Assembly (NCBI RefSeq): GCF_032854445.1
Contig: NC_088297.1
Location: forward strand, 26,591,915 to 26,655,914
Length of the DNA: 64,000 nt
Origin: Liolophura sinensis
Taxonomy: Eukaryota > Mollusca > Polyplacophora > Chitonida > Chitonidae
Direction: 5' to 3'
Below, in pieces: positions 49,586 to 60,533 of the stretch. A program made the position numbers and the translations under genes. Each line of letters starts with the position of its first letter. The stretch's first letter is position 1. The notes beneath the pieces were generated by a model. It was given only the letters and a program-made list of their open reading frames with translations, had not been told where the DNA came from and made no database searches.

Positions 49586-50239
49586 ATGAGATTAAGTCGT
49601 AGCGAACAAGATTTGACCTTGACAGGCACTCGTCCACCATCGGCATGTTCTTCGAATGGACCGAATTCAGGCAGAAACTCTCGAAAAGGCTATGTGAAAG
49701 TTGCCAATACATCAGTGGCAGATGAACTCTTGTTTTCCTCCTCAGTGTCCAGAATGAAACTGGAGGATGCGTCCTTTGATGCTCCATGGGTGACAAAGAA
49801 GGACCAGCGACAAATTCTGCTGTGGTCACCTGCTCCATCAAGTATGCGAACAACAAGGTCAACACCAGCAGGTGATCAAAGGACAGAATCCAGCCCAGTA
49901 GACAAGCCAGCAACGGGACTGGTTGTCACCAAGAAAACACCCAAAATCAAAGACACAATGTTAAAGACACGACACCCATATAGACTTGTCAAGAACACGC
50001 CTACCTTTGTTGATGAATGCTTGTTTGGCCCTCGCCTGGAGGAGCCATCTTTTACGGCTCCATGGAATGTGAAAGTGAAACCAGTAGGTGCTCAAAGACC
50101 TGGGACGCCCAGCAGGGGCCCCAGGGGAGTAGTGGCTGGAAACGGCGTCACAAAATTGGACTTTAGGTACAGACCAAGGTCTGCCATGAGGTCCGCATCT
50201 GATAGTGACACTGGTGCTAAGCCAATCTGGAAGCCTTGA
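49586..50239 (+). CDS. RITA1: RITA1 homologue (RBPJ-interacting and tubulin-associated)
   Basis: Known role: RITA1 is a small Notch-pathway modulator that binds the transcription factor RBPJ/CSL, shuttles it out of the nucleus and associates with tubulin. Seen: a single 217-codon frame (human 269). Three family blocks occur in the usual order. The first is KGYVKVANTSVADELLFSSS, followed by DASFDAPWV. The second is ILLWSPAPS. The third is YRLVKNTPTFVDECLFGPRL, followed by EPSFTAPWNVK. The C-terminus KPIWKP corresponds to the vertebrate KPPWK end. The two (V/F)DE-LF…APW blocks are an internal duplication typical of the family. The start at 49586 has an A at -3 and an in-frame TAA 12 nt upstream, so it is the first codon of this frame. 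Pro/Ser-rich linkers suggest disorder. I could not confirm the RBPJ-binding motif residue by residue. The coding region is unspliced; an untranslated exon upstream is possible. Confidence 0.88.
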   Translation: MRLSRSEQDLTLTGTRPPSACSSNGPNSGRNSRKGYVKVANTSVADELLFSSSVSRMKLEDASFDAPWVTKKDQRQILLWSPAPSSMRTTRSTPAGDQRTESSPVDKPATGLVVTKKTPKIKDTMLKTRHPYRLVKNTPTFVDECLFGPRLEEPSFTAPWNVKVKPVGAQRPGTPSRGPRGVVAGNGVTKLDFRYRPRSAMRSASDSDTGAKPIWKP

Positions 50240-50399
50240 CCATCCATTCATCCACGTTTTAGGGTTAGGAACCAGCATTTGCCTGAACCAGCTTGTTTCA
50301 CAAGACATATAGTGTTAGGTTCACTTAGTTACCATGGTAAGCCAATTACTCTAGGTTTACTCTACCCATAAACCTGATTAACCTTAACCAGTAGAGACA

Positions 50400-50970
50400 G
50401 GACGAGTTGTACCAATCTGTACATTGTTATTGATATGAGCTTTTGATGAGTTGTACCAATCTGTACATTGTGTTATTGATATGACCTTTTGATGAGTTGT
50501 ACCAATCTATACATGGTGCTATTGATATGAGCTTTTGATGAGTTGTACCAATCTATACATGGTGTTATTGATATAAGCTTTTGATGAGTTGTACCAATCA
50601 TCGTATACATCGTATTATTGATATTAGTTTTCGAGAGCAACTGCTCTCATCAGTTATTATGTGTATCTGATGATGGGAACAGTTGCTCTAGAAAGCTCAT
50701 ATTAGTAAAACCGTGTATAGATTGGTACAACTCATCAAAAGCTCATATCAATAGCACCATGTATAGATTGGTACAACTCATCAAAAGCTCAGATCAATAG
50801 CACCATGTATAGATTGGTACAACTCATCAAAAGCTCAGATCAATAGCACCATGTATAGATTGGTACAACTCATCAAAAGCTCAGATCAATAGCACCATGT
50901 ATAGATTGGTACAACTCATCAAAAGCTCATATCAATAGCACCATGTATAGATTGGTACAACTCGTCTTGT
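50400..50970. repeat. Long inverted repeat of a ~45-bp unit in the RITA1 3' region (array N)
   Basis: Forward units ('gatgagttgtaccaatctat' plus 'acatggtgttattgatatga') occupy 50400-50600. The reverse complement ('agattggtacaactcatcaa' plus 'aagctcatatcaatagcacc') occupies 50715-50966. The ~110-bp centre is itself partly palindromic (gagcaactgctctcatcag / ctgatgatgggaacagttgctc). The outermost arms also pair (aggacgagttgtacc with ggtacaactcgtct). A transcript through it would fold into a hairpin with a stem of about 200 bp. Confidence 0.92.
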
Positions 50971-51385
50971 GTTTACGGTTTTAGTAAACCCTCTACATTA
51001 CCAAATATACTGATTAACTTTGTATAAGAGAAAAGCTCAGACTGAGTACCAGTATAAGAAAGAGTGACATGCTGCTAGCCTCAATAGTTATGTGCACTCA
51101 CTGAAGCCTATACACTTTGTGAGATATGCGCCATGTGTCATATACCACTGTTGGAGAGTTTGGTGGTGTGAAAATTGGGTAATGTGAAGTATTGTAGAGA
51201 GAGAAATCTCAGAGGGTGTTAACTATAAAAATGGTGTGTTTATGCACATGTGATAGTTAGTGTCAGAAGTGACAGTAAGCCCATGATTTATTATAGGTTT
51301 CTTATGTTAATGCATGATATCAATAATGCATGTCCAGCTTGTACGATTGAAAGTTTTACAGAATTGAGGGATAGGTGCACTTACT
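50971..51385. other. No recognisable feature
   Basis: Unique sequence between the hairpin tract and array O. Confidence 0.5.
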
Positions 51386-51830
51386 GTGCTATGCATCTGT
51401 GGTACATGCTGTATTTACTGTACACTATACATTTGTGGTTCTGGTACATGTTATATGTACTGTACACTATACAGGTGTGGTAAATATACATGTAATATTT
51501 ACTGTACACTATACAGTTGTGGTTCAGGTACATGCTATATTTACTGTACACTATACAGGTGTGGTACTTATACATGTTATACTTACTGTGCTATACAGTT
51601 ATGGTACTTGTACATGTTATATTTATTGTGCTATACGGTTGTGGTACAGGCACATGCTATATTTACTGTGCACTATGCAGGTGTGGTACACTCACATGTT
51701 ATACGTACTGTACACTATACAGTTGTGGTACAGGTACATACTATATTTACTGTACACTATGCAGTTGTGGTTCAGGCACATGATATATTTACTGTACACT
51801 ATACAGTTATGGTACAGGTACATGTTTTGC
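51386..51830. repeat. ~42-bp minisatellite (array O)
   Basis: About 11 units with the core 'acatgctatatttactgtac' plus 'actatacagttgtggttcaggt'. Since 42 is a multiple of three, all three plus-strand frames stay open for 88-194 codons with Cys/Tyr- or Val/His-rich translations. These look like proteins but are repeat artefacts. Units carry CAG|GTACAT or CAG|GTGTGG words. Confidence 0.92.
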
Positions 51831-51904
51831 TGTTTATTATTGGGATTATATATTTTAGTGCGGAACTTTTCCTTTTTGGATGATGAAAAGTTGTGTAGGT
51901 ATGA

Positions 51905-52205
51905 ACGGTCTGGAGTAGGGAAAGGTAGAATGGTTAGTAGTTTATGTGCTTCACATTGATTTGCTCATGTGTACAATGTGTACTGGAGTGGGGAAAGGTA
52001 GAATAGTTGGTAGTTTATGTGCTTCACATTGATTTGCTCATGTGTACAATGTGTACTGGAGTGGGGAAAGGTAGAATAGTTGGTAGTTTATGTGCTTCAC
52101 ATTGATTTGCTCATGTGTACAGTGTGTACTGGAGTGGGGAAAGGTAGAATAGTTAGTAGTTTATGTGCTTCACATTGATTTGCTCATGTGTACAATGTGT
52201 ACAGT
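51905..52205. repeat. Four tandem copies, ~73-bp unit (array P)
   Basis: Nearly identical units with the words 'ggagtggggaaaggtagaat', 'agtttatgtgcttcacattg' and 'atttgctcatgtgtacaatg'. The low divergence points to recent origin. Confidence 0.93.
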
Positions 52206-53310
52206 CGCGTTACAGTTTTAATTCAGCTTTAGTTATGGTGATCTGAAGTGGCGTTAAATCCTGAAATTTTGTATAGATGAGAAAGACAGAGCAATATGTA
52301 CAAGAGAAGCATGTTTCCTTTTAATACAGATATTTTAATTCACACATAATATAATGATCAACATTTACCGCTCACATGTCACAGTTTGTCAACACATATA
52401 GTATACAACAACAACAAACTTAGGCTTAACAAAAGTTTGAGGGTGTAGAGTATATTTTATATCTGGTATGACATTTTCATCCCTTTAAAACCACATTTAT
52501 TTAAGTGATAACGTGAGGATGTTCTTCTTTTTTAGTTGATAAAAGATTCATTTCAGTTTTGATTACATGTTGATTGTTTTTAGAAAGTTTGTCTTCTTGC
52601 CATAATGTACGTAGTACCAGTATTGAACTTGGATAAATACAGCAGTAAAAGATGTTGAAACTTTAAAATGGATTTCACTCTTGCTTTTGTGTGGTCTATT
52701 TATTTGCTTGGGGTTTGACATCACTTTCAACATTCTTTCCCCAGCCTTTCCTGTTCTGGGGGTATTGGTGGAAAAACTGGTGGACAGAGCATATAGGGAC
52801 ATTTAGCATGTCTATCATGAAGTTTAGTGTGGAGAAACTAATACTCTCTAATATGACACATTGCTGCTCTGCAGTATATTTGATACCAGACATGACTCCC
52901 CACCTTCTCACATTTTACTGACACCAGACCTGATGCTCTTACCCAGTCAGAATGTACCGACACCTGACCTGACACTCAACCCTGTCACCGTGTAGTCACC
53001 AGACTTGATGTCCCACCCAATTACATTGTACTGACACCAGTCAGTGTCTTTATATTGTTGGGACCATTTCCACTGTCAGTATTCAGCGGGTGTTGGCAAC
53101 TGGACAGATACCTGAAGACCCACCACACTTTACAAGATTACTTTCCAAAGTAAAGCCACAACTGGATTTGAACCTGCGACCTCATAGGTCGAGGGCCTCT
53201 TATCTGCAGCAACAACGGAGCAGTAAATCAATGAGTCCTACAAGAAAACTTTATGTACATAACAGTTTCAATCAGATGTTTAAACGGCTGATTAAATTTG
53301 AGCAGGGGCC
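52206..53310. other. Unassigned; tRNA-like remnant near 53160
   Basis: Unique sequence. On the minus strand 53140-53205 has 'gaggtcgcaggttcaaatcc', a B-box-like word, probably part of a decayed SINE head. No gene is supported. Confidence 0.4.
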
Positions 53311-53474
53311 TAGTGGTTGACCCACTATGACCCACTCATGTGGTCGGTGCGAGTTCAAATCCAGCGTTTGCTGCCGTTCTCTCTGGTCGTATGTGGGGAG
53401 GTTTAGGTTTCCCTCACCCAGTTTCCTTACATCATAATGCTGACCACTATCAGATTAAGTGAAATATTTCGATC
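53311..53474 (+). mobile_element. MetaSINE-like copy, diverged
   Basis: 'ggtgcgagttcaaatccagc' then 'ctctctggtcgtatgtgggg', 'cccagtttccttacatcata' and 'atgctgaccactatcagatt' match the SINE on the plus strand at lower identity. The head 'ggggcctagtggttgaccca' is altered and the tail is short. Confidence 0.65.
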
Positions 53475-54045
53475 AAATAGATTTGAACAGTTCATGGAAG
53501 GGAATTCTATAGAAGACAAGAGTCAAGATGAGCATTGATTTAATGTGAGATAATGGTATTTTATTAAAACAAAATGAATGCTCTGTTAACAATACATAAT
53601 GTTCATGTCGGCTAACATGAAGCCTTTTATTTTACGCATAAGGTACATGTGTATACTTCTACAGCATATCTTCATGTATTCTCCAAACATATCTTATTTT
53701 TTACAAGTGCCTTAATGACGAGTGCCCCTAACAACTCTGGCATTGCAGTTATCTTGACGTGACTAATTCTACGTGTAGATCTACTGGACTAGGGTGAATG
53801 TATTGCAGTGTATATAAGGGTACATCTCTCCTGTTCAAAACCTTACCATTATTTCCACCTGGCACATCTTCATGAAACAACATGGCATTAATATGGAAGT
53901 ATACACAAAAGCTGTCGTCTGTGCATGCACAATGCCATTGTTATACCTAACCTGGCTTTAATATGAAGTCAGCCCACAGAACATCAACCTGCGACCTACA
54001 GGAACCACTAGAGTCTGTTACACTCTGAGTCTCTAACTTAATGCT
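53475..54045. other. No recognisable feature
   Basis: AT-rich unique DNA without a repeat or a credible reading frame. Confidence 0.45.
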
Positions 54046-54970
54046 ACAAAGACATTCAGGGTGACACATGTAGGCTTGAGACAGAGGGATTTACCTGGGT
54101 GACACATGTAGGCTAGAGGCAGAGGGATTTACCTGGGTGACACATGTAGCCTAGAGGCAGAGGGATTTACCTGGGTGACACATGTAGGCTAGAGGCAGAG
54201 AGATTTACCTGGCTGACAGATGTGGGCTTGAGGCAGAGAAATTTACCTGGGTGACACACGTAGGCTTGAGGCAGAAGGATTTACCTTGGTGACGCATGTA
54301 GCCTAGAGGCAGAGGGATTTACCTGGGTGACACACGTAGCCTAGAGGCAGAGGGATTTACCTGGGTGACACACGTAGGCTAGAGGCAGAGGGATTTACCT
54401 GGGTGACACACGTAGCCTAGAGGCAGAGGGACTTACCTGGGTGACACATGTAGGCTAGAGGCAGAGGGATTTACCTGGGTGACACATGTAGCCTAGAGGC
54501 AGAGGGATTTACCTGGGTGACACATGTAGGCTCGAGGCAGAGGGATTTACCTGGGTGACACACGTAGCCTAGAGGCAGAGGGATTTACCTGGGTGACACA
54601 CGTAGCCTAGAGGCAGAGGGACTTACCTGGGTGACACATGTAGGCTAGAGGCAGAGGGATTTACCTGGGTGACACATGTAGCCTAGAGGCAGAGGGATTT
54701 ACCTGGGTGACACATGTAGGCTCGAGGCAGAGGGATTTACCTGGGTGACACACGTAGCCTAGAGGCAGAGGGATTTACCTGGGTGACACATGTAGGCTAG
54801 AGGCAGAGGGATTAACCGTGGTGACGCATGTAGCCTAGAGGCAGAGGGATTTACCTGGGTGACACATGTAGGCTAGAGGCAGAGGGATTTACCTGGGTGT
54901 CACATGTAGCCTAGAGGCAGAGGGATTTACCTGGGTGACACATGTAGGCTCGAGGCAGAGGGATTTACCT
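54046..54970. repeat. 38-bp minisatellite with 190-bp higher-order period (array Q)
   Basis: About 24 units with the core 'gggtgacacatgtaggctag' plus 'aggcagagggatttacct'. Variant units recur in the same order at an offset of five units (compare 54428 onward with 54618 onward). On the minus strand each unit reads 'gtgtcacccag|gtaaatccc', which looks like an exon end plus 5' splice site. Confidence 0.95.
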
Positions 54971-55029
54971 GATCCATTCATAAAACACAGGAAGAGAACA
55001 CAACGTACATGGTTGGTAAATCCATGTAT

Positions 55030-55090
55030 AAAACTGCTCCATTTATAGAACAGATGTATATAACACGTACTGCTCCATTTAGAGAACATG
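55030..55090. repeat. Detached units of array R
   Basis: Two or three copies of 'tgctccatttagagaaca' lie 300 bp before the main array R, separated by unique sequence. Confidence 0.6.
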
Positions 55091-55334
55091 GTCCGACTCC
55101 AAGAACCCATTTCAGACTTCAGTCAAATTTTGAAATCCGATCTTAAAGTGTATTTTTGGGCATTGAAAATTGAAATTTTGACTCCCTCACCAATGTTATG
55201 TACATGCCAATGTCTAAGTTTCAACTTCCAGTATCCAAAACTGAGGATTGTAAAGAGTTACAAAGAGCATAATTTGGACTTATGTCAGAAACAGATTTGT
55301 GGAATCAGTTCCTGATGTACATGATGTCTACGTA

Positions 55335-55690
55335 CTGCCCCATTTAGAGAAATTATGGAACGTGTAGTACTTGATTTCAAGAACAGATGTATACTACAAT
55401 TAGTAATCCATTACAGAGAGGACAGATGTACAGAACATGTGGTGCTCCATTTAGAGAACCAATGTCTAGATCATGTACTGCTCCATTTAGGGAACAGGTG
55501 CACAGAACATGTCCTGCTACATTTAGAGAACAAATGTACAGAACATGTGGTGCTTCATTTACAGAACAAACGTACAGAACATGTGGTGCTCCATTTAGAG
55601 AACAAATGCACATAACATGTACTGCTCCATTTAGAGAACAGATGTACCAGACAGAACATGTGCTGCTCCATTTAGAGAACTGTACAGCAC
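55335..55690. repeat. ~37-bp minisatellite (array R)
   Basis: About nine units with the core 'agaacatgtggtgctccatt' plus 'tagagaacagatgtac', spaced 36-39 bp. Frames of 86-133 codons on both strands are artefacts of the near-triplet period. Confidence 0.88.
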
Positions 55691-56385
55691 CAAGCAAATA
55701 ATGTAGCAATGAGATAAACCAAACCAGTCCTTCACAGTTATCAGCAAAACAGGAAATGTAATGAACAGTCGTTGTCATGTTTATTGCAATGAACTACATT
55801 TGGGTGCAAAAAATTTTATAAATAAATAAAAGAAAGAGAATGGAATGTATGTACACATGAAATGTTTAAAACAGCCAATTTCACTTGGCATAAGTACAGA
55901 GTTAGCACCTAGCATGCACCAGAAATACTCAAGTTTGGTTTAAAAACAAATAATGAAACTTGCACAAACTAATTATAAGCACTTCTTGAGACTCAAGCCT
56001 AAATTCCTAACAAATGATAGAGAATAACAGAAATAATATTAGAATCAAAGCAGTATACAGGAGAAAGGAAACTAGCACCCCGCAAACAACGCCATGATTA
56101 TATTTACAGCACCTTCTAACATCTATTACAAAGGTATATATACACACAGTTTTGCAGTCACCCTGTCAAAATGTCCCTCATAAATATCACTATGTATCTT
56201 CTCTTCTAAAAGATCTTCTTCATCGATGAAGCTCTGGTGGGTGTCAAAACACTCAACTAGCCATGTAAGTAGCTACATGCAGCAATACAAACAAAAATTC
56301 GGACTGATCAGGGGAAATAACACAGTAAACTACTCAGCATGGTCACTTCACAATTGCCGTTTTACAGCTACATGTGAATATACTG
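55691..56385. other. No recognisable feature
   Basis: AT-rich unique sequence between arrays R and S. Confidence 0.45.
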
Positions 56386-57245
56386 CATGCCACGGGTATC
56401 ACAGGGCGTTAGTGTACATGTAGACACCTGTTAGAATGAGCTCAAATACCACTGGTATCACAGGGCGCTACTGTACATGTAGACACCTGTTAGAATGAGC
56501 TCAAATACCACTGGTATCACAGGGCGCTACTGTACATGTAGACACCTGTTAGAATGAGCTCAAATACCACTGGTATCACAGGGCGCTACTGTACATGTAG
56601 ACACCTGTTAGAATGAGCTCAAATACCACTGGTTTCACAGGGCGCTACTGTATATACATGTAGACACCTGTTAGAATGAGCTCAAATACCACTGGTGTCA
56701 CAGGGCGCAACTGTACATGTAGACACGTGTTAGAATGAGCTCAAATGCCACTGGTGTCACAGGGCACTACTGTACATGTAGACACCTGTTAGAATGAGCT
56801 CAAATGCCACTGGTATCACAGGGCACTACTGTACATGTAGACACCTGTTAGAATGAGCTCAAATACCACTGGTATCACAGGGCGCTACTGTACATGTAGA
56901 CACCTGTTAGAATGAGCTCAAATGCCACTGGTATCACAGGGCGCTACTGTACATGTAGACACCTGTTAGAATGAGCTCAAATGCCACTGGTGTCACAGGG
57001 CACTACTGTACATGTAGACACCTGTTAGAATGAGCTCAAATGCCACTGGTATCACAGGGCGCTACTGTACATGTAGACACCTGTTAGAATGAGCTCAAAT
57101 ACCACTGGTATCACAGGGCGCTACTGTACATGTAGACACCTGTTAGAATGAGCTCAAATACCACTGGTATCACAGGGCGCTACTGTACATGTAGACACCT
57201 GTTAGAATGAGCTCAAATACCACTGGTACCACAGAGCGCTACTGT
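56386..57245. repeat. 60-bp minisatellite, highly homogeneous (array S)
   Basis: About 14 units with the words 'aaataccactggtatcacag', 'ggcgctactgtacatgtaga' and 'cacctgttagaatgagctc'. Very few differences between units indicate recent expansion or homogenisation. Confidence 0.95.
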
Positions 57246-57349
57246 TCATGCATATATGAGAGACTGCCACTGTAGACTTGTAGACAATGCCATGGATTTC
57301 ATATCATGCTATGATACATTAACAAACAAAGAATGAACAACAAAGTGTG

Positions 57350-57750
57350 AATACACACTGTCATCAAGAGGACTGCTTCAAGTCACAGGTATGCACATAA
57401 TACACACAGTCATCAAGAGGACTGCTTCAAGTCACAGGTATGCACATAATACACACTGTCATCAAGAGGACTGCTTCTAGTCACAGGTATGCACATAATA
57501 CACACAGTCATCAAGAGGACTGCTTCAAGTCACAGGTATGCACATAATACACACAGTCATCAAGAGGACTGCTTCAAGTCACAGGTATGCACATAATACA
57601 CACTGTCATCAAGAGGACTGCTTCAAGTCACAGGTATGCACATAATACACACAGTCATCAAGAGGACTGCTTCAAGTCACAGGTATGCACATAATATACA
57701 CAGTCATCAAGAGGACTGCTTCAAGTCACAGGTATGCACATAATATATAC
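57350..57750. repeat. ~47-bp minisatellite, highly homogeneous (array T)
   Basis: About eight units with the words 'acacagtcatcaagaggact' and 'gcttcaagtcacaggtatgc' plus 'acataat'. Each contains CACAG|GTATGC, a donor-like junction. Confidence 0.95.
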
Positions 57751-59794
57751 ACACAAATCAAACGTGTGGAAAAACTTACACTATGACACAATAACCAAAA
57801 CAAAGTTACAATTGTAATGTGATAGCATAGGCACTATTTGAATAGAAACTAGAACATGAAAACATACATACTGGCATGTGGTAACAATCCACAAAACAAT
57901 TAATCCTTCTAACCACAGTCACAGTCTTCGCCCTGCTGTTCGTTGTTTACAAACAGATATGGTATAAGTGGAACAACTTGTCATTTCAGGACTGTCATTT
58001 CCATGGACCATCCTGGTTTATAGGAGCAGATAAATAATGGGCAATAACTCTTGTTAAAACTCCAAAAACAACAACATTTATACCTGTAGATTTGTATACC
58101 AGTCAACTGATGCCGAAGCCTTTCCTGACAAACTGATAACTGGAAGATTCAGCATTAGGGGAAACACTGACTAATTATAAATGGTTAAGATGTGAGACAT
58201 AATGACACAACAGGAATGTGACATAATAGATATTTTGGCCCAAATTTATTCTATCTACATATTGCTTAATATACAAATTAGATCACACTTTATGTGGAAT
58301 CATATAAAAACAAATGTAGCCACTATAAGCCTTATGTATTTTAAGGACTGAACTTGGTGAAAGTTTCACGGAAGTCTCAAATAACCCCAGTAAGGTGCTG
58401 CATGTACTTCTGAGACAGTTTATACAGAGATCACAAGGGAGAGCACAACTAGGCTCTGTTTAACTCCCCCCAACAGGAGACCTTGTCAACAGGCAGGAAA
58501 GACTCTATAATCATCACAGTTACATGCCTTTATGTATGTTATGTCCTACTTTTTCTTCTATTCTGACAAAATACAAGAAAAAAAAACTGCCACTATATGA
58601 AGCAGGCAAGGAACAGTGTGCTTTCTAGGTCTGCATACAAAGGCTATCCTGACATATTTAGAGTAAACATGCATGTCTGTTTTAACTTGTTCCTCTTCTG
58701 CAGACGTCATAAATACTGCATTCTAGATAACAAGACTACGCCAGGGATAAATGTTGCATATATTTAAGTTCAAACCAACATCCTTACACATATTTCGAGA
58801 ATAAAATGCTGTGGCAATCTAAATACAAGCACGCTATGCTTATTGCAATAGTTTGGCCTAATGTGGCTGCTCTAAGATAAACCTGACTATACTGCTAGTG
58901 TGATAATCTCCCCTGTTTTTTAATCCGGATTGGGGGGGGGGGCAAAGGGGGGACTGTACTGTACATATAAATACAACATATGGCGCCAAAATAAACCATG
59001 TTTCTGTTGGCTTTGTGTAAACGCTCAATGATAAAATATCGTTTTTCATAGTTAATACAGGAGAACAAGCAGATGTCAAACATTGCTATGAATGGTATAT
59101 TGCGTTTCATAGATACCAACAAAATACAAAACTTAGACCAATATATCCAACTTCCTTCCAAAATTGCTCTTCATAGATGTGTACGTGTACATATATATAC
59201 ACAGCTGAGCTAAAGATAGAAAGCTTCTGAAATGTATCTCAGCAGTTTCATTTTATGAAAAGTAGAAATTTGATAATTCTAGAAAACTCAACTGATGTCA
59301 GAAAATTCCTTGATTGTCTGAATAGTTAAAACATCCTAACCTCCAATACTTTCCAGGATTTCCATGATCCATAATCCACCGTGGAATAATTCCAGTTGTG
59401 TCCATTAATTCCCCACCATGTCAGGTTCATGTTTATGACTGCTTCCATAACCATGGTGATAGCAGCAGAGCCAGAGTAGCTAACACACATTTACATGTCT
59501 GCTTCGTAATAAAGAGACTGCTTCAGATTACATCTTCAGGCTAAGATAACATCTGCACACAGCCATGTGTGAACGAATGTAGTTTGCATGCCCTTTATTG
59601 TCTATATTAAATACAACTTTATAGCAACTTCATCCTGAAGTCCAAGGTATTCAATTAATCATGTTTTTGACGGCAAAGGGTGTGCATACATGTACAAGTA
59701 CGTCATCATGGCAGGAAGTTTAAGATTTCTCTGTGTCTGGTGGAAATTAACTGTTACAATCAAGTTCTGAACATTGTTTGTTCGCATTACGTAC
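57751..59794. other. Probable distal 3' region of ASAP, unassigned
   Basis: No coding exon is recognised. A G-rich run (58932-58945 followed by ggggggа-type tracts to about 58953) on the plus strand could form a quadruplex. Several AATAAA-like hexamers occur on the minus strand, so the 3' end of the ASAP transcript cannot be fixed. Confidence 0.35.
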
Positions 59795-60085
59795 AGGCAG
59801 AAACATAACCTGCGCAGGCAGACACATAGCCTGTACAGGCAGACACATAACCTGTGCAGGCTGAAACATAACCTGTGCAGGCAGAAACATAACCTGTGCA
59901 GGCAGAAACATAATCTAACCTGTGCAGGCAGAAACATAACCTGTGCAGGCAGAAACATAATCTAACCTGTGCAGGCAGAAACATAACCTGTGCAGGCAGA
60001 AACATAATCTAACCTGTGCAGGCAGAAACATAACCTGTGCAGGCAGAAACATAATCTAACCTGTGCAGGCAGAAACATAACCTGC
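59795..60085. repeat. 21-bp minisatellite with ~47-bp higher-order unit (array U)
   Basis: Units 'cctgtgcaggcagaaacata' plus 'a'. In the right part they pair with a 5-bp spacer (tctaa) to form a ~47-bp composite repeated four times. It lies about 400 bp beyond the ASAP stop codon and so may be in the 3' UTR. Confidence 0.93.
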
Positions 60086-60458
60086 ACATTCATTTTGTGC
60101 CTTCAAACATTAATTGCTTTAGTTCATAGTTTATACATGGTTACAACTGTGATAAAAGTTAACACATACTCTACTGTCAAAAGTTAACCACATGAAAAAT
60201 GTGCTTTTTGGCAAAAACATAAAAAATATCAGATTTCTCCAGAAGGATGTTGTAAAACACTTACACATGTAAAAAGGTTTACAGTATAATGCACTAAATT
60301 AATATTCTCTGCCTGCAAAAGAAGCCAGCCAATCATCTATCACAAAAACATCACATGCTTTTGGTATAAAATCTCCATAGCCAATGGGAAACAAGCTAAC
60401 AAATTTAAACTATCCAATGAACGAACATACAACAATTTGTAGCTAAAGACCACTGAGG

Positions 60459-60533
60459 TCAGTCATTGAGAATGTGCACAAAGCTAACAGGAAACAGGCC
60501 ACGGCGGTTGGGGTCTCCTTCAATCTCGCCCTC
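60459..60533 (-). CDS. ASAP last coding exon
   Basis: 75 nt after a cctatttgtag acceptor. It encodes [20 protein letters not shown] then ILND and TGA, the last strands of the SH3 domain and the conserved C-terminus of the family. Confidence 0.9.
   Translation of the reverse strand, partial: EGEIEGDPNRRGLFPVSFVHILND

Noticed and set aside
51375-51959. 194-codon Val/His/Tyr-rich plus-strand protein
   Set aside because: The 42-bp tandem unit is a multiple of three, so three frames stay open together. The translation is low complexity and follows the array limits.
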